From Oxytricha trifallax (lineage: Eukaryota; Ciliophora; Spirotrichea; Sporadotrichida; Oxytrichidae), in NCBI GenBank assembly GCA_000711775.1, contig ARYC01001389.1, positions 50,692 to 114,691 of the forward strand: 64,000 bases of DNA. Reading direction: 5' to 3'. The notes under the pieces were generated by a model. It did no database searches, was not told the origin of the DNA, and saw only the letters and a program-made list of their open reading frames with translations. This document shows, piece by piece, positions 34,026-47,000 of this stretch; the first letter of the stretch is position 1, and each line of letters opens with the position of its first letter. The position numbers and the translations under genes are program-made.

Positions 34026-36588
34026 TCATTTTGGCATATATTTACCAATCACAGTAACAAATTAATCAAACATGCCAGCTCCAATTTAAGCAGGGTTAGC
34101 CAACACTTTTTGCAATGGATATCCACACAACTCCAAAATTAACACAGCTAATACACTGAAAATGATAAATTACACATATTTATTTGCGTTCTATGTATAA
34201 AGGGAATCATTTATCTTGAAATAAGTTTCTTTTTTGTGAAGAAAATAATAATTTTAATATGAAAATGATGAACCAGTAAATATACTCAGAGGACTCTAAT
34301 GATTCAATTTCTTTGTTCAAAGCAATCAATTCCAGCTCCCCTTCTTGAATCTACAATCTGGTCTTCTGATTGATGCCCATTTCTTCCTCACCGCTACCTT
34401 GGTTTTCCAAGCTCTCAATCATCAATTAATATTTACAACCAACTTTTGAAACTCATGAGTGAATCTATTAATTTATAAAATGATATCTCTTTGATTTTGT
34501 TGGAAAGCATTGTCAAACATCTCTTTCTAGTTGAATTTGTAGGTATCATCTTCGTCCCTCTCAGTCAGTAATCTGTCAGCCACATTGAAATCATTTTCTC
34601 TGTATTTCAATCCACCTCTTATAAAAACAAATAAAATTACTTAAAAACCAGTCTTTGAAGCTTTTATTCCTCGAAGGAAAGGTCCAAATCTTCACCATTA
34701 TCAACATCATCTTCATTTCTTATGGTATTCATAGGGATATTGTTTCTGTTTACTGGGTTCAATTAAGAATTTATCTCTTTTAACTGTGATGAGTATTGAG
34801 ATGAATAATTTAATTAAGCTATAAATTTATTCACAAGATATTTTAATAAAGATGGGAAGACTTGAGCACCAGCAGAGGGTCTTTATCCATAAGTCACATG
34901 ACTTTGAGATGCTTGAGTGTCCTTCTTGAACACATTACTTGATGAAGTTCCTTGAATTGTTGAAACTCCTGCAGTCTAAGAATTTCCACTTAAAATTTAA
35001 CTTCCAATCACCGCAGATCCTACTGTGCCACCTACTACGGTTGCATTCCCTTATAAAATTAAATACAAAGCACATTATAGCTGTCTAGACTATCTGATTT
35101 GCTCCTCCTCTTAGATTCTCTTCTGCTCTAATGCTTGAGCGAATTGTTCTCTCACTTCTTTCTCCTTAGCTTACTTCTTGGCTTCAAGCTTCTCTTGGAA
35201 TTCTTTCTCAAGTTTTAGTTTTTGCTATTACATTTCATATTCAAGTTATCTCTTATACTCTTCTTCTTCCTTTTGAACAGATAACTTGATTAGATTCTCT
35301 TTTGTTATATATTAATAGAAAATTCCAACTTTATCTCACTCTAACATGTATAGTTATTTTTATAATTAATTTAATTCTCTCTCATAGAAGCTCCTCTCTT
35401 CTCGGCTTCTAATTTTTGTTTAGCTTCGAGTTCTGCTTGTCGAATTCTCAACAACTCGACCCTCTGTCTTTTAATATCATTAGTAAAAATAATAATCAGA
35501 TTAATTATATAAAAATAAACAATCATAAGCTTAATATAAGTCTCTCTTCTTCCTCAAGTCTTATTTGTTCCAATCTGATTCTTTCTTGTCTCTCCTTCTC
35601 TATGCGAATTTACTCCATTCTATCTTTTTCATTCTTTACTCTCTCTTGATCTTGCCTCAATTTCTCAAGAAGTTCTCTCTCCTTGCGCTCTTTCTCAAGT
35701 TTAGCCAGCCTTTCCTGCTCCAACCTTAAATTTATAACGAAATCAATGTAAAATATGACTAGCATCACCCTCTCTTGTTCTTTCCTTGCTATCTCTTATT
35801 GCCTGATGATCTCCAATCGCTCTTGCTCCTTCCTGAGTAACTCTTGCTGTCTCAATTTCTCCAGTCTCTCATTCTCAATTCTCTACTGCTCTTCTATCTC
35901 CTTTTATCTTCTAAGTTGCTCCAATCTTTCACGCTCTTCTCTCTGCAATTATTGTTGCCTCTGTAAGTTTGAAATCTACTCAGTCAGCACTTCCTGGCCG
36001 ATCTATCTTCCAACCACATTGGCCATTTAATATAATCATTAGACTAATGAGTTATAGTGTATAGTAATCACAATCTTTGGTATATTTTTAATTAATCTAC
36101 CAGAGATGTCAAATGGCTGAGATTTAGTGTCAACTGATTGTTATTGGCCACTGAGGTTGAAACCTTGACCTGACCCACTTCCCAAAAGAGAGGAACTGCT
36201 ATTAAACAGTTGATTTTGCTATTATTGATTGCCACTAAGACCTACGTTCAATAATAATTAGGTAGATTTATAAAGAAATTAAAATAAATTGTAATTAGAT
36301 TAGCAAGATTTTACTGAAGTTGATTAGCAGACATCTAAAATTGAATGTTTTAATAAATTACTTAATGAAATATTATAACTTATTTTTACCTAGTTTTGTG
36401 AATTGTTCTGACCAAATGCTCCAACATTCCCAGCAACTTGTTTAATTTTAAGGAATAATTAATTATAATACAAATAATCTGCCTTAATTTTATTGTTGTG
36501 TATGTTATATTCCAGTAGCACTGCCAGCTGACTTGTTCAGATCATCATTGATTAATGTGTTGCTGCTAATGCTTTATTATTGCGCCAT
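34026..36588 (-). CDS. ERQ-rich coiled-coil protein, unrecognised
   Basis: Start MAQQQSISSNTLINDDLNKS at 36588. A Gly/Ser/Gln-rich N-terminus (LFNSSSLLGSGSGQGFNLSG) is followed by a long single-alpha-helix or coiled-coil region made of E/R/Q/L repeats (RMEQIRIEKERQERIRLEQI; LEKEFQEKLEAKKQAKEKEV). After a linker there is a second ordered part (RRGGLKYRENDFNVADRLLT; LQIQEGELELIALNKEIESL), and the end is LANPAQIGAGMFDQFVTVIG...MPK, TGA 34026-34028. The FG-like N-terminus and helical rest could suggest a nucleoporin-type architecture, a weak guess. Several inserts (about 34160-34290, 34440-34480, 34620-34660, 35300-35380, 35480-35540, 36030-36100, 36245-36390) shift the frame and are not individually resolved. 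Confidence 0.6.
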
Positions 36589-36649
36589 TTCACTCAATTC
36601 TTAATTTAAAGATTATATACTAATTACATGCTATTTTATTTACATTAAA

Positions 36650-37025
36650 ATTAATTTGCTTTATTTAGGAAAATCTCATTTCTGATTGGTCTGCTTTACT
36701 TTTACATAAATTAAAAAATTAGCAATTATTATTCAAAATATTATAAAATAAGTTTGCATAAATAGATTGAATATACATGTAATAAGCTTATAAATGAACT
36801 GAAATAAATAAATATAAGGAAACTTATCAATTTAGTTTAATATTAATTTTTCAGCAGCAAGTCCAAATTATTCTCAAATAATATTTAAATTTATTAATAA
36901 GTTTAATTTAATTCCGATTATTATAGTGAATATCTATTTATGCAATAGTAATCAACTTAAATAAAATATTAATAAAAGATTAATCATTAATAAATTAAGC
37001 ATTTACTTATCAGTTTAATATAAAA
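36650..37025. other. AT-rich intergenic region
   Basis: No feature recognised between divergent genes at 36588 (-) and 37030 (+). Confidence 0.5.
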
Positions 37026-37029
37026 TACA

Positions 37030-38900
37030 ATGGGCAAGAGAAATGAGGTTGTACCTGCAAATACCGATTTGATGGTCGCTAATGTTTAAGGGCATCATAG
37101 GAAAAATCTGAGCACAGGCTCCCCCCCTTTAAAACTTAGAAGAATGCAAACTAACACAAAGCAACTAAAACTTCACAAATTAGAAAAATATAGGGAGATA
37201 TAGGACTATATAATGCATTTATTAGCATTTTATTTTTTAATTAAACTATTCTAAAGAGTTAAATTTATTTTAATAAAAACTAATTGAAGTTTAAATAATT
37301 TACAGGTTCAATATCTCTAATTTATATAATTAACAAATTATACAGATTCTTTTTTATCTCCTTAAATTAGAAATATTAAGCGATAATTATGATTAAAAGT
37401 AGCTTCCTTAAAAGTACTATCAACAGTAAATTATTTGCTAATTTTTAATAATTTTCATCTCTCTTTTCTTATAAATTGAGTATATTAGTCATTTATTTAT
37501 TGGTAAATTGAGGATTTACACGATGAGGGTATCGTTTCAGGAATAATAATAAACTAAAATAATTTGCAAATTAGTGGCAATGACTATGACATCACTTAGT
37601 CCTACATAGGTCGCAGCAGCCCTGCAACTTTTCAAAATTCAAGTAAGCTAATAATTTAATCACATAAATTTAATGCTAATAAAAATATCCTACTTCCATA
37701 AGCACAATTAAACCAGAGTCACAGAGGTATAAAAAATCAGAAATTTTTGGCTGATAATTTTTATAAGAATAAATTTTATCCGAATTATTTTGTGATTCTT
37801 TAAAATTACTATTATTAAAGTGTAATTAATTTGACTCATCATTTTAGGTTATTAAAATTTAAATTTAATTTCTCTTGAAAATTTTTATCAGTTTCTTTTA
37901 CATTTTATGTGAAAGAAACAGCACCTACTATAATTATTTGTAGTTATTTTTTTCTGACCATTTATAAAATTGATTGTTTAATTTTTCATTGTTAAACTTC
38001 CCTAGTTAAATTGCATTTGTGATAATAAATCCTAAATTACATATACATATATATTAAACTTTCTACCTTTTGGGTAGTTTATAATATTATATAATAGATT
38101 ATAATAATCCTTCCTATAGTTGAATGCACTCAGTTGACTAATATGAATTCCTAAATTACTCCAATAATTCAAAAGTAAAATAAATCTAATAATTTTATTT
38201 TATAAATAACATGTAAGCGTTCCATTATTATTTTGTCTAATATTAGAATTCTTACCATCATATTTACCTTCTAGAGCTTTCTAATTAGATCAATAAATCT
38301 AATAATAATAATAGCTTTCATTTTTAATAATAATAATAACCTCAATATACAAGGAGTAAGTCCGTGAAAGAATAAAAGACTAAACCTAATAAAAATAGAA
38401 AAATCTCCTAAGGTCGTAAGAAGATTTCAGAAGAAGTTATTTTATCACTTTTTTATTTATTTTTATAAAATGAATTCACTTAACATGGTGAGTGAATCAG
38501 ATGCTTTGGATGATGAATTATATGATGAATTTTAAGAGCTGCAAGAAGAAGCCAGGAAGGACCGGTTTGGAAGATATATATTGAGAGGCTGCAATCGACA
38601 TAGAGTTACTTTTATGGACTAAGTTTTAAAAGGGTCAAGTGTAGAGCAAGTCTTCTTTATAGAAAGCTACAAGAAATATAATGCTAATTTTTAAATGGTT
38701 TTAGTTTAAATACTTAAAATTTAGAAATTTAATTCTGTATATGCTATGTAAAATGAAGAAGAAAGTAATTCAGCATGCAACTGTTTTATAAATCGCATAT
38801 ATTTAAATTAAAAAATTTGTAAATAAACTGCAGAATATTCTGAGTAAGTCAGAATGACTGACAACTGTTCTAAAAAATGCATATACAATTATGTAATTTT
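37030..38900 (+). CDS. Unrecognised protein in several coding pieces
   Basis: Starts MGKRNEVVPANTDLMVANVQ at 37030 and continues RKNLSTGSPPLKLRRMQTNT. After AT-rich inserts come EDLHDEGIVSGI...DITQSYIGRSSPAT (about 37510-37640), YKEQVRERIKDQTQQ (about 38350-38440) and SESDALDDELYDEFQELQEE with RFGRYILRGCNRHRVTFMDQ (about 38480-38700), then a Cys-containing stretch to about 38900. Pointers between pieces were not resolved, so the assembled product and stop are unknown. No family is recognised; the repeated in-frame Gln-TAA/TAG use and composition support a real gene. Confidence 0.45.
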
Positions 38901-39407
38901 TATCTTTATTACAAAATACTAAAATTTAAAGAAGTCTGAATGTTTCAAATTATAATAAAAAATTTCTCTGACTTTCAATTTTTATTAGAAATTAATAGGT
39001 GTCTGTAAATATACAATTTTAAAACCTCTCATGTAAAAAATCACGGAATATCAATAAAAAAACTTAAAAATAATCAATAACTAAATAATTAACAGAGATT
39101 CTTCTAGTATATAGTACTCAGTTTTTAAATTCTCTTAGATAATTCAAAATTAAAGATGTAGATTAATTGCAAAAGATCATTTATTTAATCACTAAATTAA
39201 AAGATATTTATAGGATAAATAATTTGATAAAATTTGAAATCAACTAATTAAGAACTAATTAAACAAGCGATATTTATAATACCTCATTCTCTCGTAAAAC
39301 TTGGAATTGGACAAGATCTAATCAGAAAATGCTTGCCACGTCACATCTTAATATTTAAGCGAGCTTGAAGATGTCAAGTTTAATAATAAAATGTTAATAT
39401 ATATTTT

Positions 39408-39779
39408 GGGGGGATTTCCTGGCTCTGAAGTGGCATATAGACCCAACGGGATGTTTTCTTGACACACGAAGATAATTTCCAATCTCCTTCAAAAGTTTAC
39501 TGGCCCGCATAAAAATATAAGAATATTAGAAATTTCTCATAATATTTATAATTAATTATGTTTTAATAATTCATATCCAATATTTGTTTATCATATTTAA
39601 ATTTCAAATATTTTATCAAAGTATCATATTTTATTTAATAAAAATATTATTGCAACATATTTTGCAATGTATTATGTGAGAATTGATAAAATTAAAATCT
39701 TGAAATTAAATTAAAAATGTTTTTTAAATAGGGTTAAGTTATAAAATAAATTTAAATGTAGGGGCAGGAAACTTCCCCC
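39408..39779. mobile_element. G-rich-ended MITE-like element, copy 3 (degenerate)
   Basis: Left end GGGGGGATTTCCTGGCTCTG, right end GGGGCAGGAAACTTCCCCC. It shares the terminal motif and size range (about 370 bp) with copies 1 and 2, but the left end has diverged and no clean flanking duplication is visible. No ORF. Confidence 0.6.
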
Positions 39780-39784
39780 GTGTT

Positions 39785-41090
39785 TTTACTTTTTCAGGAT
39801 AATTACAATGTAATTTTTTAAAAAAGTAAATTAACATTAAAATTAAGTTCAATAATGTAATCTCAAAGTTTAAATATATATATAAGACTATAAGGTAAAT
39901 TAATAAATATTCTTATTTTAAGATGTAAATATTTTTCAATTCAAAAATCTCTCAATTATTTTATCTGTATCTACCCATTTCTTATACATTCATTCCAATT
40001 AATATGTATCAAAAATGTGAAATTTCTAATATAAAATATAAATATTGTGTGATATTTTTGCATAAATCCATAACAATAATTGTTCTGTTGTATTGCTATA
40101 TGAATGCTTCTAAATTTATAATCAAGTAGCTGTATATATTTCACACATCTATAAGATTTGAAAATATATGGGATTGCTTTAAAAATTCTTAATTGAGAAT
40201 TGATAAATTGTTCTAGGGAACTTATAATTATAAACTCAAAAAGTTATAGTTTTTTTCTTCTAGAGTATGTAGACATTATTATATATAATATGAGAATATA
40301 TATATTACATATTATGTTAAAAAATTAATTTTATCCAATAAATATATTTAAATTATGATTAATATAATCAATTTTTTTTTATTTGAGGTTTTATATAAGA
40401 ATTCTGAATATTTTAATAATTATATGAAGAAGGTAAAATTTGTTTGAAATAAAGAGAATAAATTATTAATATTAAAGAACTAACTAAATAGAAGGGTGTT
40501 TAAGTTTTATAGAAAAAATTAAAATTAAATACTGATTTAATTTTGTTGGGGACAAAATAAAAATTAAATTTATAAAAAACAAGAAAATTGAAACTAAATT
40601 TTATTAATAAATTTATCACTTAGTTTCAAAATAATTAATTATATTTACATTTGAGACTCTATTTTCTATTAAACCTATGCTACCTACCCCCCTTTATTTT
40701 GTGGTTTAATTATTTGCATTGTATTAAATTGATGTTTGTTATGTTTCGTTACTAATTGACTATATTTATATGTAAAGCTTTCAGATATCAAGCCCATCTC
40801 TCTCCCAATATAGTTAACTATTACAGCTCTAAATTAGGTTTGAGTAAGCTTTTATTTTATACCCGTGCTTTTACACTATCAATCAACTTACATAGAAATT
40901 AATCACTTATAGTAATGTTAAAAAAATTATTTTAACAACTTTCACATGTTGATATATTGGAACTTTAATAAATACTATTGATTAATTATCTGAAGAGTAG
41001 ACCTCATATTCTTGGAAAAATTATCAGGTCATTCTCTCTATCGCTAGTTTTACATTTATTTATAATTTATTAAAAAATGTTGAGTATAAT
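39785..41090. other. AT-rich region without recognised genes
   Basis: About 1.3 kb, homopolymer-rich; no coding frame, repeat or RNA gene identified. Confidence 0.5.
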
Positions 41091-41096
41091 AGTTTC

Positions 41097-44000
41097 TCAT
41101 AAAGTGGCGTTATAATCGTTTCTGAATCTATAATATGAGGGCGATATGATATCTATGGCGAAGAGTTAGTCGAACTGTTCACCGATCCACCATCTGTTAC
41201 CGAGGTACAAACCATTTATTTATATATAACTTCAATAAAATCTTCGAATATCTACTTTTTTACAAAATAATTTTGCAGAAATATTATAATTTTCTTGGAT
41301 ATCTGCCTTGATTTCGGAGCTCACGTCAGCGGACTCGAGTACTGATACACGGGAAGTCAAAGCATCTATAGCTTGTCCCATAGAGGTTTACAATTAAAAT
41401 CTTTTTATCATGAAGATTCTCATTTAATTATATTGTTCAAGAAGAGCACCGATAGCAGTTCCTGCACTTTGGAGATCTGTTGCGAGTTAATTGATGAAGT
41501 CTCTTTGAGATGAAACTTCTTCATATAATGTTGAAACGAGACCCTGGAGCAATTCGTTTGAAGAGAAGAGATTTTAGATTTCTTCACAAGTGTAGTTGCA
41601 AGTACCGTTGCTTGAAGGTGGGATGGTGTTAGAGGGTGGTACTACATTATCGATACATTGCCACATGCAGGTACTGTTGTCGAAATTCCAAGTGCAGTTT
41701 TGTTTAATACACATCCAAGCTTCCATGTCAGAATTATATTAATTTAAAAGAATCAATGAGTTTAACTATTTATACAATAAGTATTCTTCATATTTACTAT
41801 TACTGTATATGTAATAAGTAAATTATAAACCCAGTTGCAATCATACTCGGGATTGTACATATCATTTGCAGTATTATCTGCACTGCATTATTCCTCGCAA
41901 GTGCAAGTTGGCTCTGGAGTAGGTGTTTCATTGCTTGGGAAGCTTGGTGTAGGCTCTGGAGTAGTAGTTTCTGGAGCTTATGTAGTCTCTGGTGCGGCAG
42001 TTGTTTCTGGGGCTGCGGTTGTATCAGGAGCTGCAGTTTAAAACCCCTTTTGTAATGTAATTAGGAGAATTTTTATTGATAACATTGAAAAATATCGCAT
42101 ATCGCATACTTTTTTAGTTTTAGAAGGTTTATGAGGAATTTAAGATTGAAATAATCGTAATTTATGTGAGAAAATTTTAAAATTAATCTATATATTTTAC
42201 ACAAATATAAACTAAGAGTGAAGCATTTCTTTGAACTTTCGCTTTCTTTAATGATATGTAACTGTTTTCGTTTTAATTTATTTGAATTGTTGGCTTGATA
42301 TATAATTTAAAAAGCAAGCTCTTTTAGACATCCATTGATCTTTTACTTTATCCAGGTGTTGTTTGAATGTTTCTAGTTAGAATCAAAAACCCAAAACCCC
42401 TTAATGAGGTTTATAAGTGCTTTGATTTGTAGGGAATTTGTTAGGAGTTGGGGTTATTAATTAAATGCGAGACTAAAATAGCAAGCTTTTGGGGTCTAAT
42501 TATGATGAGTATAAGATTTAGTGCTTAAACTGCGTTATGGATGTGATATGTATAGTGAATAAGTCAAACCAGTACCGAACTATAAGTCTATTGCAATGCT
42601 CTTAAAGCGTAGTCCATCAACTAATCGCTCTCACTGCTTGAAAGCTGTGTAATTAAAGCAATAATAGCTGAATTCTTAGCCTAAGAGGAAGTCAAAGTTT
42701 CTATAGAAGCATATTGACTATCTTATTAATGAAAAAACTTTGAAGTATTGGGCTCACTTCTCTCTCGACTAACGAGCTCTTTGTTTCACCGTTAGTTCCC
42801 TGAGTTGAAGATCTCTGCATAATCTGTTGCAAACAATTAACGTAACGGTATCTCTTACAAAGGTGTAAATCGTATCAAGAGAGTAATTGATTTCACTCTG
42901 ACATTTTACAACGACAACTTAAATTATATTTATAATTAAATTCAGAGAGCCTAATAGAATAATATTAAGTTTATTCATGCTGACGAGGCAGTGTTTACAT
43001 TCAACACTTTAATCTGGAAGTCTTGGTATAAGAGGCATAGCAACATAGAAGTATATGAATAGAAAGTCAAGGTATAAACAATGACAATTCTTGGAGGTAT
43101 TAGCAAGGATGCTGGTTTAGAAACTTATGTTATTCATCCTCGCTCTATTAAGACAGAGCAGTATATTAAGATCTTAGAGCAGCTGATAGGGAAGTACCCT
43201 GAATAAGAGATTATACTATTCGTTGATAATCTTTCTGTTCATAAGACTAAAGAAACAAGGAAGAGTTATGAACACCTTAGAATAACTCCAGTCTTCAACG
43301 TACCTTACAGTCCATAGTTTTATAGAATTGAGTTCTACTGGGGTATATTTAAAGGTCATTACAAGAAACTGCTGCTCTACCACTTGATGCATGACCTACC
43401 TATCGATACAGTAGACTTTATTAAAAGTCAGCAGAGAGTGTAGATAATTAATTGGCTTATAAAAGTGTGCTAATGAAGGGAGACTGAATCTATATAAATA
43501 AGTTTTGTAGTTAAGTTAATTAATATATAAGTTACATTTAAAATTCTTTAGAGGGAACTGGTTTCTCTTTCTTTTCTTCCTCCTGTTACTTTCTCTCCTA
43601 GGTTTATTCTTGCTGCAAGCTCCAGCATCTATGTTCATAGACTCTGGAGGCTAAATATTTGAATAAAGTCTCTTGCTGACTTCATACTTTGTCTGCGACT
43701 TTCGCTCTCTGTGAAGCTTGCTCTATTCCTTCATCAAGAAGATGCCAGTACCAGATTTTTCTAAAGAGTTAAGCTTGAAATATAAGGGTGCTTCTGCAGC
43801 TCTGATAGCTAGCTCTCACTTATCTTGATCCCTTGTGTGTCCTTATCTTCTGAAGAGATGCTGTACCTTTTCTTATAAGATTCTTGAATAATTTCTCTCA
43901 GGTAGTCACCTTTGATTGTTGCAAGTATGCCAAAGAAATAGTTTCAGGCAGTTTATTTGACAACTGTTTCTTAGTAGGCAGGTACAACGAAACCTCTGGG

Positions 44001-47000
44001 TCGTTCGTTGCATCATCATATAAGTTAGTCACTGAGATTTCTGGATAGTTTGGAATCTCTGCAAACTTTACATCTTAAATTTCAATGCTTTCTTCTCTTC
44101 GCAGAGTATCGCTCTTTGAAATAAATTTTGGTACCTTCCATCGTTGGCAAGAACAAACCAACTATATAATCAAAATGAGTTACTATAAATTCATTACCTT
44201 GCTGCACCAGGCAGCGATGCAAATGCTCCTTGATTCTAAATCTTTGAATCTATTCTTGTGCTTGCACTCTTTTCATTGCATCATTTATTGACTCCATCCT
44301 TGTTCCTTCTCTTGTTATTGAATTTCAAATTTTTAATATATAGTTCTTGATCCTACTGTTAAAAAACTTACTATTAAATATGGGCATCCTATAGGAGGTC
44401 AACCTCTAAGAAGGATATGGAGAAGGTTGTGAGAACTGGTTTGTAACTTGAGAGATTGATATCAATATCTACTGTTATAGTTCCATATCTTTAAATTTAA
44501 ATTGGTAAGAACTTAATTAGGAGCAGCTCCTAAAATGCTAGTACTTATTTAGGAGCATTAATGAATACTAGTACTTAATTAGGAGCACCCTAATTTTAAT
44601 CATAAAATCACAAAATACCTCCTAAAGCAGTACGTACTTAATAAGGTGCACCTCCTAAATCGGTACGTACTATAATCAACTTATTATTGAAAGTAAAAAT
44701 GGTTACTTCCTCACCCATATGTTGAGCTGGATCGTCTCTTAGCACTCATAATTCTTCTCTAATACTCTAAGAACTTCCCTTGAAACTTGTAGGCTTTCAA
44801 AGATCTCATATAAGCTCTCAGTTATAGATGCAGTTTTATAATTTTAAATTCAAATTTAAATATGAGTGTTAACATTTTAGGAAAAGCAACAGCACTTCCA
44901 TCAAACTAAATGAGACTTACCTTTGGCTTCAATAAAAAGTGTGATAGCTGAGAGATGAACTATCATAAGGAACTACCAGAGCTATCAATTGAGGTTTCTG
45001 TTATTAAAATAGAAATTAATAATAGAAAATAAATGGCAAGTAAGGTTGTGGGAGACAGAGAGGAGGAGAAAGGTATTAATGAAATTCCTATACAAATTGA
45101 AGAAGCTGAAGTCTATTTTTGTGAGCTATGTGAGAGAGATTTTGCTCATAAATCAAGCTGGAACAGACATAAGAAAGAGCATAGAAAAGCCAAGCCCACT
45201 GTATACTTAAAGCATGATAAAATAGATAGAAAGTATGACTGCTTTGAGTGCAATAAGCAATACTCTCATACAAGAGACTTGAAGAAGCATCTATTAAAAG
45301 CTCACACGAAAGATATAGAAGTTGAGAATCATGAAGTTGAGCTGAAGCTTCTCAATAAAAGAAAAGCGAGGAAATATTCTAAGGTCGTAGTGCCTGAATA
45401 AGCAAGAGAGTTAGAGTACGTTAGGAAGTCACACAACCAACTGACCTCTGAAATAACAAAAATTATGATCAAGATTCAATACAAGAAAATACCGGTTCTT
45501 GCTTAAATTGACCTAGATACTTCTTTTTAAAGCTACCTAATATTAGAAGACTCACTCTTTTGATAAAAAGTTATCAATGATCATCAATACGCATACAAGG
45601 CATCCTTTCAACTATCTCTTAAGTGATGATAAATATTAGATGGAATTTACAAATGAATATCAAGTACTCACTCAAGCAAAGTTTAAAGAGTGTAGTTACT
45701 TAATCAAGCTAGATGCTGTTCTCCTTGCCAAGGATCGTGTTGCTTTCAGACTTCCACTCTATGAAATGACCCTAAGAGATTTCATAACAGATCAAAGGAA
45801 TCATAAGTAACTTGGATAAATAGCAACTCAGACCGTATAAGGTATTAAAGAGCTTCATAAGTTAGGGTTTGTTCACAGAGATTTGAAGCCAGAAAATATA
45901 ATGATAAACTTCTCACCTGTAAGAGTAGCAATAATCGATTTCAACAGAGCCTAAGAGTGGAAGTATCAAGGCTTGGAACTGTAATGAGAACGCATGGGTA
46001 CTATCCAGAAAGAGAAGATTGGAGAGATGGAGACTTTTAGTGGGATGTGTGGGCTTTAGCAGCAATAATAACAATAGAGTGCGATAAGCCTTGCAATGAA
46101 TACTACTCTACAAGATGCGAGAAGGATGCTAAACAAAGAATAAAGCAACTTATTGACAAAACAAGAGTGTCTCAATCGATGAAACAAATGGCAGAGAAAA
46201 TAATAATTAAACCAAACTCAAGATCAGACATATCAATTGAGCAGATAGAGTTGTGGTTAAGTAAGATAAACTTCAGACCTCTCCCACATGATCCTAAAGT
46301 GCATTTTGAGTGATTAAATTAAATACATTTACTACAAATTTCACATTAAAACCTATTAATAACCCCAACTCCTAACAAATTACCTACAAATCAAAGCACT
46401 TATAAACCTCATTAAGGGGTTTTGGGGTTTTGAATATACTTTCATTCATAGCCAAAGTAATCGGTCCTTGGAAATAAATCTTTATATTTATTGATGCTAG
46501 CTTCCTTACATCCCATTCGGTGTCTCCATTTCTCTAAGAAATAAACTATATTCTTAATACAGAGGCTTGTATTCTTTGAGCTTTGTTGAAACTATAATTA
46601 AACTTTCCTAGGTTAAAAGCTAATTAAAATTATTATGACTTTATATTTCAAATGTGTATCAATCAATGTCGATTATCTCTAAGTTAGGTGTATTAAAAGC
46701 ATCGATTTTATACCATGATTTTATTATTATAGACGCACTAAGGTTCTTGACTTATTGCTTCATTCTGGTTGCCTCTATGCTTAAGAGATTCTACTTGATT
46801 TATCAATTTTAATTTTCAAAGGAAACTTTCCCTGTTTCTTAATGTTTAAATACAAGACTTTGATTGTGTTATTTCTTTAAAAGCATTATAAGGTTCTAGT
46901 TTTAGTAATAGAGAGGCCAAGTAGTAGAAGGATTGTGGAGCATGCTTGCTAAATATGTGAAACTTTAAATATTTTAGAATTATTAAACTTAATTTTATAT

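Larger units (their letters stand above)
42384..46432 (+). mobile_element. Complete TBE transposon (telomere-bearing element), 4,049 bp
   Basis: Ends CAAAAACCCAAAACCCC / GGGGTTTTGGGGTTTTG, 78-bp inverted repeats (42384-42461, 46355-46432) with about two mismatches, flanked by AAT at 42381-42383 and 46433-46435. Length, C4A4 end, ANT duplication and gene content (DDE transposase, a divergent short ORF, a zinc-finger/kinase ORF) match what is known of Oxytricha TBEs, which are germline-limited and cut out during macronuclear development. All three genes carry frameshifts in this copy. Confidence 0.95.

Noticed and set aside
42384..42400. C4A4 runs as real telomeres or chromosome ends
   Set aside because: They lie at the tips of inverted repeats with target duplications and sequence continues on both sides; they are TBE termini.
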